The translations under genes were made by a program, and so were the position numbers. The notes beneath the pieces are model-generated. The model was not told the DNA's origin. It saw only the letters and a list, made by a program, of their open reading frames with translations, and searched no databases. Of a stretch of 52,088 nt of DNA, positions 7,422 through 13,187 are shown piece by piece (within the stretch, counting starts at the first letter, position 1; each line of letters starts with the position of its first letter). This DNA is from a virus: the IMG/VR virus record IMGVR_UViG_3300017788_000034, positions 1 to 52,088 of that record, one strand, 5' to 3'.

Positions 7422-7765
7422 GCGACTTTTTTGATTCCGATATTGTAAGAGAAGAAGCGAAAGAAATGGAGCGTCTTCAAATGGAAGCCATGGAGCTGAC
7501 CCTTTCTGGTATAATGAATGGCGGAAAGAAAGAAGAGCAACTTAATTATATTCATACGGTGAGAAATCTTATTGAAAAACAACAGATCTTCTACACTCGT
7601 CTGAAACTATCAGACGATCCCAGAGCAGTTGATATGTGTGAGCAAATCGAGCAGGGTGCTAAGATGCTCTACGGTTGGTGGGATACTGCCGACGTGCTCT
7701 CTCTAATGCGGGAGATGCTCTCTAAGCTCGACTACTTCGAGCAAGAACTAGAGGCAGAGGGTTGA
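7418..7765 (+). CDS. DUF1825 family protein, shared with cyanobacteria
   Basis: 115 residues beginning MSDFFDSDIVREEAKEMERL, very like the FFDSEIVQEEA opening of cyanobacterial DUF1825 proteins, with the family middle region YFxR-type FYTRLKLSDDPRA and a helical C-terminus (LSLMREMLSKLDYFEQELEAE). The function is unknown in hosts and phages. It overlaps gp33 by four bases (ATGA). Its stop lies inside the -35 box of the gp32 promoter. Likely of cyanobacterial relationship. Confidence 0.75.
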   Translation: MSDFFDSDIVREEAKEMERLQMEAMELTLSGIMNGGKKEEQLNYIHTVRNLIEKQQIFYTRLKLSDDPRAVDMCEQIEQGAKMLYGWWDTADVLSLMREMLSKLDYFEQELEAEG

Positions 7766-7790
7766 CGCCGATCTCTGCCTGTGTTATAAT
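7762..7790 (+). promoter_or_regulatory. Sigma-70 type promoter for gp32
   Basis: TTGACG (7762-7767), a 17-base spacer and a consensus TATAAT (7785-7790). Transcription would start near 7797, leaving a leader of about 50 bases before the gp32 ATG at 7846. It would be read by host RNA polymerase, so gp32 can be made early and independently of the upstream operon. Confidence 0.85.
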
Positions 7791-7810
7791 GATTAAGTGA
7801 TAAGGCGTCA
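7763..7810 (+). promoter_or_regulatory. Inverted repeat flanking the gp32 promoter
   Basis: TGACGCC (7763-7769) and GGCGTCA (7804-7810) are perfect 7-base inverted copies, one in the -35 region and one in the start of the leader. They could be paired operator half sites, or in read-through RNA a stem closing 34 bases. Function is inferred. Confidence 0.4.
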
Positions 7811-7845
7811 CATAAACCAAATCTAAAATAATCCGAGGTAATCCT

Positions 7846-8754
7846 ATGTCTTTCGCTGATCTTAAGCGTAAATCTCAAAACTCCTTTGCTTCTCTGACAA
7901 AAGAACTTGAGAAAGCAAACTCTACTTCCACTGGCGATGATCGCTTCTGGAAGCCCAGTGTTGACGCCGCTGGCAACGGGTTCGCTGTTATTCGTTTCCT
8001 CCCCGCTCCTGACGGTGAGGAACTACCCTTTGTAAAACTCTATTCTCATGCCTTCCAAGGTGATGGTGGTTGGTATATCGAGAACTCTCTGACTACGCTC
8101 GGTCAGAAAGATCCTGTTGGCGAAGTAAACCGCCGCCTGTGGAATAGTGGTCGTGATGCTGATAAAGAAACTGCTCGTAAGCAGAAACGTAAACTGACTT
8201 ACTATGCTAACATCTATGTGGTGAGTGACAAAGCAAACCCTGAGAATGAAGGTAAAGTGTTCCTGTATAAGTTTGGTAAGAAGATCTTTGATAAGATCAC
8301 TGCCGCTATGCAACCTGAATTTGAAGATGAAACTCCCGTGAATCCTTTTGATCTGTGGGAAGGTGCTAACTTCAAACTAAAGATTACCAACGTTGCTGGT
8401 TACTGGAATTACGATAAGTCTGAGTTTGCTGCTCCCGCTGCTCTCAACGCAGATGACTCTGTGCTTGAGAAAATCTGGAAGCAATCCCATTCACTTCAAG
8501 CATTTACGTCTGCCGATAACTTCAAGTCATATGAAGAACTTGAAGACCGTCTGAACCTTGTGCTCGGCATCACCCAGACTCCTGCTAAAGCTCGCGCTGC
8601 TCAGGTTACTCGTGTGATGGATGAGGAAGAGGACGAAGAGTTCTCTGCTCCAGCTCCACGTACTGCTCCTGCTCGTGTAGCAGTCGCTGCTGGTGTAGAT
8701 GAGGATGAAGATGATGCTCTCAGTTACTTCGCTCGCCTTGCCGAAGAGGACTGA
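7846..8754 (+). CDS. gp32: Single-stranded DNA-binding protein gp32
   Basis: 302 residues (T4: 301). It coats ssDNA in replication, recombination and repair. In order: a short basic N-terminal cooperativity region (LKRKSQNSF), the OB-fold core with LTYYANIYVVSDKANPENEG, KVFLYKFGKKIFDKI, PFDLWEGANFKLKITNVAGY and YDKSEF, as in T4, then an acidic C-terminal tail (DEEEDEEF; DEDEDDALSYFARLAEED) for partner binding. The protein has no cysteine at all, so the T4 zinc site (His-Cys3) is missing; the corresponding segment reads GQKDPVGEVNRRLWNSG. GAGG at 7834-7837 serves as ribosome binding site. It ends before a strong terminator. Confidence 0.95.
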   Translation: MSFADLKRKSQNSFASLTKELEKANSTSTGDDRFWKPSVDAAGNGFAVIRFLPAPDGEELPFVKLYSHAFQGDGGWYIENSLTTLGQKDPVGEVNRRLWNSGRDADKETARKQKRKLTYYANIYVVSDKANPENEGKVFLYKFGKKIFDKITAAMQPEFEDETPVNPFDLWEGANFKLKITNVAGYWNYDKSEFAAPAALNADDSVLEKIWKQSHSLQAFTSADNFKSYEELEDRLNLVLGITQTPAKARAAQVTRVMDEEEDEEFSAPAPRTAPARVAVAAGVDEDEDDALSYFARLAEED

Positions 8755-8780
8755 AACCAAAATCCATAGTTAAAAACAAC

Positions 8781-8812
8781 ATGGGCGAGAAAAAAATCCG
8801 CCCATTTTTTTT
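8781..8812 (+). terminator. Terminator after gp32
   Basis: ATGGGCG (8781-8787) pairs perfectly with CGCCCAT (8799-8805), followed by eight T (8805-8812). It lies between the convergent gp32 and gp53 genes and so ends the replication unit. Confidence 0.92.
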
Positions 8813-8823
8813 GTTTAAAAAGT

Positions 8824-9477
8824 TTAAACCCCTGATTTTTTATTTTTTCTATCAATATAACTTTTAGACTCTCTATATTCCAACGCATCTTCAAATTGAG
8901 AAACAAATTTTGTTACAAATTCTGGACGTAAAATATAAATTTCTCTGCGAGAATCGTTTAATTTTTTCTCATACTCATAGTATGATACAGGAAACGAAAT
9001 TTGAGAACCATTTTTTATGAAGTAGCTCTTGGTACTGCGGTCATAGAATTTGTGAGTGGTTGATGCGAACACGGAGTCAACAAATAATCCTTCTTTAAGA
9101 ATAATTTCTCCTAGACTATTCTTTACAGTTAAAGTTTCGTAGTGATGGATTCCATCTGGCACGTCGTATTTGCTTTCTACAAATCTATACAAATCATTTT
9201 CTTTGATTGGCAAATCAAACAGCGGGTTGATAACATTATTAGTAATTAAGATTAACCAATCAAAATCTGTAGTGCCATAGAACTGTTGCGATAATAAATC
9301 AGGTCTATCAGAATCGGTCATCGTATACTTGTTAAAGTATAGTGCTGATTCTAGATTTGTTTTATCAATTTGATATCGCCTAAAGAAATTTTTAGTTAGT
9401 GTGTATTCTGTATCTGAGAAAGGAAATCTTAGTGGTTTTTTATCGTATTCGATATTTGGAATTTTAGAAAACAACAT
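8824..9477 (-). CDS. gp53: Baseplate wedge protein gp53
   Basis: 217 residues (T4 gp53: 196), beginning MLFSKIPNIEYD. The characteristic middle block RPDLLSQQFYGTTDFDWLILITNNVINPLFDLP corresponds to the T4 pattern RPEELANAIYG...YWVLLMCNDNYDP. gp53 joins wedges to the hub to complete the baseplate. It is the last gene of a minus-strand cluster; the gene order gp4-unknown-gp48-gp53 is characteristic of cyanomyoviruses. It ends 12 bases from the gp32 terminator. Confidence 0.88.
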   Translation of the reverse strand: MLFSKIPNIEYDKKPLRFPFSDTEYTLTKNFFRRYQIDKTNLESALYFNKYTMTDSDRPDLLSQQFYGTTDFDWLILITNNVINPLFDLPIKENDLYRFVESKYDVPDGIHHYETLTVKNSLGEIILKEGLFVDSVFASTTHKFYDRSTKSYFIKNGSQISFPVSYYEYEKKLNDSRREIYILRPEFVTKFVSQFEDALEYRESKSYIDRKNKKSGV

Positions 9478-9479
9478 TG

Positions 9480-10373
9480 TTAGAATCCTTTGTCTATATC
9501 TTCTGAATAAACCAGTTTTAGTTCTTGGAATTGTAATCCTAACGAGACTACTACTGGGGCTCCATTAGTGTAAGTAGCATACGCACCATCTGGAGTATAA
9601 TTAATAGAAACGTTACCTATACCACAGCATTTATATTGTGTTAGATAAGGATGATCGCCAGACTTGTGTTTAAATTTTACTTTGACAATGTTCGGAACAC
9701 CGATTAAATTTTGTGCTTTGTCTTTTCCTATAGGTAAAGAAGCTTTTTTAAATGTTGCACAAATATTTTTTATTATATCACTTTCTGCTTTACTTCTAGC
9801 TAGCATTTTAAAATTTAAATTAAAGTTTCTTAGTCCTTGACCTTGATACAACACTTCGGTATTTGGGTTTAATATTTCTCCTCTTGTGCTAGCTAGGATA
9901 TCGTTGGCAGTTACACTACCACCCATACCAGGAATCTTATTCATCGCTGCTGATACTAATGAAGCTCCCATATACGGCATCACTCCACCAATAGTGTCAT
10001 TAAGTTTGGTTCCAAATGCAGTTGCTGCCGCTGTCATTGCGCCTTTATCGCCAGCATTCATAACACCACCTGCTAATGATAATCCTAGACCTGCTAGTGG
10101 ACCAAATTCTCTACCTCCCCATGTCTGACTGTAAGAAGTTGATAAATCTTCTGGCATGTACATAACTATTATTGGTAACGAAGCAGGTTCTAATCCTTCG
10201 CCGTTTTCAAAAGCTCCATTATATGTATTTACATATCCCGTACCACCGCCAGCAGACGCTCCGCCCCCAGCACCTCCTTTGTATGGAGGTGCGTATTTAA
10301 AAAATTTAAATGATACATAATCAGCATTCGATTCGGCTAAATCTCCTGGATATTTTAATGGAGTAGTTGCCAT
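9480..10373 (-). CDS. gp48: Baseplate tail-tube cap protein gp48
   Basis: 297 residues. It has the tail-tube-like beta domain split by a Gly/Ala/Met-rich insert (about residues 90-155). Supporting segments are SLPIIVMYMPEDLSTSYSQT, NPNTEVLYQGQGLRNFNLNF, KMLARSKAESDIIKNICATF (a helix after the strand) and CCGIGNVSINYTPDG, which match the tube-cap family in cyanophages. gp48 sits on the hub and nucleates the tail tube with gp54. It overlaps its upstream neighbour by one base and is separated from gp53 by two. Confidence 0.78.
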   Translation of the reverse strand: MATTPLKYPGDLAESNADYVSFKFFKYAPPYKGGAGGGASAGGGTGYVNTYNGAFENGEGLEPASLPIIVMYMPEDLSTSYSQTWGGREFGPLAGLGLSLAGGVMNAGDKGAMTAAATAFGTKLNDTIGGVMPYMGASLVSAAMNKIPGMGGSVTANDILASTRGEILNPNTEVLYQGQGLRNFNLNFKMLARSKAESDIIKNICATFKKASLPIGKDKAQNLIGVPNIVKVKFKHKSGDHPYLTQYKCCGIGNVSINYTPDGAYATYTNGAPVVVSLGLQFQELKLVYSEDIDKGF

Positions 10374-11056
10374 TACTTTGATTCCTCGATGTCTGTGGGT
10401 TTACCATAACCTTTAATGATTCTCTTCGCTTTTATACGGTCACTATATTTTTCATTAGTTTTTTTCCACACGTCAGTAGATTTATATGGAATCATTCTAC
10501 CATTTCGTTCCGTAACAAATTTTTCTACTGGTAATGCTATAGCACTATCCCATTCAGCAGATGCTAAATCAAGTAGAAATCCATCTACATGGTCTGTTAT
10601 ATATTTATGGAAACAAGAGCGAGGTATGTCTATTTTACCTTCTTTTAATTTAGCAATCACAAGTGCTCGTCTTCTTGGCTCTATGTAATGTAAATTAGCA
10701 CCAAAGAAATGATCTGTGGTTGCTCTAATTACATAGACTAAAGGAAACGTATCATAATAAGGAATATTTTTTGAGATTGCTTTGTATTCAAAGAGAAATA
10801 ATTTTCCTTGTCTAGCAAATCTTCTTAGTCGATTTGTATCTTGTGATTCTTCCTCATCATTTCTATCTTTCTTTTCATCTCTCACAAGATGGTCTGGATG
10901 TTGTTTATATTCTAGTGCCATTGAACGTATGGTTTTTTTATACCACAACCACGTTTGTTCTTTTTCTCCAGCTTTTTCTTTCACTCTCTCAAAAATAGTT
11001 CTATAATTTTGTGGGGATTTTTCTTTTTTTACTTCTGGTTTAAATCCTTTTGCCAT
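10373..11056 (-). CDS. Conserved T4-like cyanophage protein, role unknown
   Basis: 227 residues. A basic, helical N-terminal 90 residues (YRTIFERVKEKAGEKEQTWLWY) precede a conserved-looking core: GKLFLFEYKAISKNIPYYD, TFPLVYVIRA, FFGANLHYIEPRRRALVIAK. The core has the look of a family found near gp48/gp4 in T4-like marine phages. Its place between head-completion gp4 and tube cap gp48 suggests a virion assembly part. I do not recognise a T4 counterpart. Confidence 0.75.
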   Translation of the reverse strand: MAKGFKPEVKKEKSPQNYRTIFERVKEKAGEKEQTWLWYKKTIRSMALEYKQHPDHLVRDEKKDRNDEEESQDTNRLRRFARQGKLFLFEYKAISKNIPYYDTFPLVYVIRATTDHFFGANLHYIEPRRRALVIAKLKEGKIDIPRSCFHKYITDHVDGFLLDLASAEWDSAIALPVEKFVTERNGRMIPYKSTDVWKKTNEKYSDRIKAKRIIKGYGKPTDIEESK

Positions 11057-11058
11057 AT

Positions 11059-11493
11059 TTAAACTCCCAGATGGTCTTCGGTAAGAATAAGAAATTCCAT
11101 TTGTCTATCCTCACACCATTCTTTTGCGGCTTCCCACTTAGCTTTATTTTTACAGAATGTTAGCGCCTTATCTTTCCACACTTTTGTTTGTTTTTTTACC
11201 TGTGGAGGGGCAATTGTTTGTTTCTTTGGTTTAATTTCAATCAAATATTTTTTAACTTCATTTGATTTCGTGGCAACTTTAATATAAAAATCAACGTAGT
11301 AACGATGAAATCTACCATCAATAGGTGAACGATATGGTATAACTATTTCTTCGCTGCCCCACTCAATTATATTTGAATTTTTATCACAGAACACCATAAA
11401 CTTTCGTTCCCATAAAGAACGATATACTATATTCATAGGGTTGCCCCTATATTTTTTGGCATTTATCGGGCGATAGAACCCAGAGTACGCCAT
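11059..11493 (-). CDS. gp4: Head completion protein gp4
   Basis: 144 residues (T4 gp4: 150). The match to T4 gp4 is plain: IVYRSLWERKFMVFCD against IQYRSSWERKVMHYFD, then WGSEEIVIPYRSPIDGRFHRYYVDF and YLIEIKPKKQT. The E..D..E.K pattern gives a TnsA/PD-(D/E)XK endonuclease-like fold, with LIEIKP as the E-x-K motif. gp4 acts at the head portal after DNA packaging. It is the first gene of the minus-strand cluster and starts in the divergent promoter region. Confidence 0.92.
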   Translation of the reverse strand: MAYSGFYRPINAKKYRGNPMNIVYRSLWERKFMVFCDKNSNIIEWGSEEIVIPYRSPIDGRFHRYYVDFYIKVATKSNEVKKYLIEIKPKKQTIAPPQVKKQTKVWKDKALTFCKNKAKWEAAKEWCEDRQMEFLILTEDHLGV

Positions 11494-11496
11494 AAA

Positions 11497-11504
11497 TATA
11501 AATA
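11497..11504 (+). promoter_or_regulatory. Late promoter TATAAATA for the plus-strand baseplate block
   Basis: A perfect TATAAATA lies 27 bases before the ATG at 11531; a second copy, CATAAATA, overlaps it at 11491-11498. This is the T4 late consensus at the head of the structural operon 11531-25109. Confidence 0.75.
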
Positions 11505-11510
11505 TAAAAC

Positions 11511-11518
11511 TACTTATA
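11511..11518 (-). promoter_or_regulatory. Candidate minus-strand late promoter (TATAAGTA)
   Basis: On the minus strand the sequence reads TATAAGTA, one mismatch from TATAAATA, 18 bases upstream of the gp4 start. Together with the plus-strand element it would form back-to-back late promoters. One mismatch in AT-rich DNA is weak evidence; the position is right. Confidence 0.45.
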
Positions 11519-11530
11519 GGTATTTAGAAG

Positions 11531-12259
11531 ATGTCTGACGGAAGAAAGATTGGAATGGAGGCTATTCGCAATCTTATAGCAAAATCTGGTGGTGTTGCTT
11601 CGTCTAATCTTTTCAAAGTTACCTTTCAAGAAGATCAACGAGGGGAATCAACTAAAGGCGGCAATGTTGTATTTGAAAAATTGAAAAAAGTTTTGCCAGG
11701 ATTTATACAGAGTGAACTAGAAGGTGATAATGCGGATGGTGGTCCAGCAAGATGGATATCTTTGATGTGTGATGAAGCTAATCTACCAGGAAGTCAGTTC
11801 GCTACTGGTCAAATAAATGGATTATATACTGGGTCTGGACAGTTTAAATATCCGCACACCAGAATGTTTAATGATTTGAGTTTATCTTGGGTGTGTGATG
11901 CTAATATGACACCATTAAAATTTTTAAATACTTGGATGGATTCCATATATGATGACGGAAAGGTAACAAAGCTTCAAGATAGTCCTTCAGATGTTGAATA
12001 TAGAGAAAGGAATAGATCAACTAGATTAACTTTTCCTGACGAGTATACTATGTCTTGTAGTATATTGAAAGCAGAAAGAAGTAGTTCATCTGAACTTGGG
12101 AGACCTTCTATACGATATTTTTTAGAGGGAGTATATCCATATGCTGTAGACAGCGTTCCTTTGTCCGCAGGAACAACACAATTAGTAAAATGCACTGCTA
12201 ATTTTTACTATGAAAGGTGGTATGAATACTACACAGACCAGTGGAATAAGATTAGATAA
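11531..12259 (+). CDS. Tail-tube-fold baseplate protein (gp54/gp19-like)
   Basis: 242 residues. The tube-fold pattern is visible: ISLMCDEANLPGSQFATGQ, FKYPHTRMFNDLSLSWVCD, then MTPLKFLNTWMDSIYDD, that is, E..LPG, a strand pair, and the F.D....D....K.F..W helix shared by T4 gp19, gp48 and gp54. Since gp48 is next door and gp26 follows, gp54, the baseplate-tail tube initiator, is the most likely counterpart; the major tube gp19 is less likely here. The C-terminus (ANFYYERWYEYYTDQW) is rich in aromatics. It is preceded by a strong late promoter. Confidence 0.65.
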   Translation: MSDGRKIGMEAIRNLIAKSGGVASSNLFKVTFQEDQRGESTKGGNVVFEKLKKVLPGFIQSELEGDNADGGPARWISLMCDEANLPGSQFATGQINGLYTGSGQFKYPHTRMFNDLSLSWVCDANMTPLKFLNTWMDSIYDDGKVTKLQDSPSDVEYRERNRSTRLTFPDEYTMSCSILKAERSSSSELGRPSIRYFLEGVYPYAVDSVPLSAGTTQLVKCTANFYYERWYEYYTDQWNKIR

Positions 12260-12263
12260 ATTA

Positions 12264-12271
12264 TCTAAATA
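12264..12271 (+). promoter_or_regulatory. Weak late-promoter-like element before gp26
   Basis: TCTAAATA differs from TATAAATA at one base and lies 36 bases before the gp26 ATG. The same variant occurs at 47701-47708 before another structural gene. A candidate only. Confidence 0.3.
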
Positions 12272-12306
12272 CAAATATCGAATTATATTTTTACTTGGAG
12301 TAAATT

Positions 12307-13023
12307 ATGTCATTACCAAAACCTCCTGTGCCAACATATGAATTGACCATTCCTTCTAATGGGAAAACAATTAAATACAGACCTTTCTTGGTAAAAGAAG
12401 AAAAGGTTTTGCTTATTGCGATGGAATCTCAAGATGAGAAAATGATTAAAGAATCAGTAATTGATATCTTGAAGAATTGTATTCTTACTAGAGGAATTAA
12501 AATCCAAGATCTTTCTATTTTTGATATCGAATATATTTTTCTACGCATTCGTTCGAAAGCAGTAGGAGAAAGAGTCGAAATGAATTTGATTTGTAAGGAT
12601 GATCAAGAAACTAAAGTTAGATATGAGATAGATTTAGAATCAATTGAAGTACAGTATCCAGAAGGACATGATAAAAAAATTATGTTGAGTGATACCAGCG
12701 GTATTATAATGAAGTATCCTGGGTTTGATCAATTTTTGAATACACAAATCCTTCAAAAAAATCCAACTACATCTGAGGTGTTTGATATTGTTATTGATTC
12801 CGTTCATCAAATTTTTGATGGCGAAGAGGTTTGGGAGCAAAGTACAACACCACGCAAAGAAATTGCCGAGTATGTTGAGGGATTGACTACTAAACAGTTT
12901 GAAAAAATACAACAATTTTTTCTTACGATGCCTAAACTTTCTCACACATTCTCTATTACCAATCCAAATACAGGTGTAGATTCAGAGTACGAAATTGAGG
13001 GCTTGGTAAATTTTTTCGGATAA
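12307..13023 (+). CDS. gp26: Baseplate hub subunit gp26 (T4 baseplate family)
   Basis: 238 residues. It fits the T4 gp26 family: N-terminal PTYELTIPSNGKTIKYRPFLVKEEKVLLIAM, then LKNCILTRGIKIQDLSIFDIEYIFLRIR and the C-terminal LTTKQFEKIQQFFLTMPKLSHTF. gp26 takes part in building the baseplate hub together with gp51. GGAG precedes the start (12297-12300). The last codons (AAT TTT TTC GGA TAA) contain a classical -1 slippery heptamer, so a fraction of ribosomes probably continues into the gp51-like frame; see the next entry. Confidence 0.88.
   Translation: MSLPKPPVPTYELTIPSNGKTIKYRPFLVKEEKVLLIAMESQDEKMIKESVIDILKNCILTRGIKIQDLSIFDIEYIFLRIRSKAVGERVEMNLICKDDQETKVRYEIDLESIEVQYPEGHDKKIMLSDTSGIIMKYPGFDQFLNTQILQKNPTTSEVFDIVIDSVHQIFDGEEVWEQSTTPRKEIAEYVEGLTTKQFEKIQQFFLTMPKLSHTFSITNPNTGVDSEYEIEGLVNFFG
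13011..13017 (+). promoter_or_regulatory. -1 ribosomal frameshift site T TTT TTC at the end of gp26
   Basis: The gp26 frame reads AAT TTT TTC GGA TAA; the heptamer T TTT TTC (13011-13017) is a standard X XXY YYZ site. A Shine-Dalgarno-like GAGGG (12997-13001) lies nine bases upstream, as in the dnaX arrangement. A weak 6-bp stem, AAGTTT (13022-13027) with AAACTT (13036-13041), lies four bases downstream. The -1 frame then stays open for 56 codons. Confidence 0.75.
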
Positions 13024-13187
13024 GTTTATTCCATGAAACTTTAGAAAATCATTACAAATCTAATTTTAATTTGATGTATCATCATAAATTTTCTTTATCT
13101 GAATTGGAAAATATGATGCCATGGGAAAGACAAGTATATATTATTATGCTTAATCAATACATTGAAGAACAGAAGAAGAATCAGTAA
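13011..13187 (+). CDS. gp51: gp51-like extension, probably made as a gp26-gp51 frameshift fusion
   Basis: In the -1 frame after the slippery site, 56 residues follow: RISLFHETLENHYKSNFNLM, then YHHKFSLSELENMMPWERQV and YIIMLNQYIEEQKKNQ. The HETLENHY and ELENMMPWER parts are what I associate with the gp51-type baseplate hub assembly family in T4-like cyanophages. The frame has a stop at 12996-12998 and then no ATG, GTG or TTG until 13071/13074, which would cut off the conserved first half. Translation by frameshift from gp26 is therefore the simplest reading. Its stop shares one base with the next ATG (TAATG). T4 encodes 26 and 51 as adjacent separate genes. Confidence 0.72.
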   Translation, partial: FFRISLFHETLENHYKSNFNLMYHHKFSLSELENMMPWERQVYIIMLNQYIEEQKKNQ

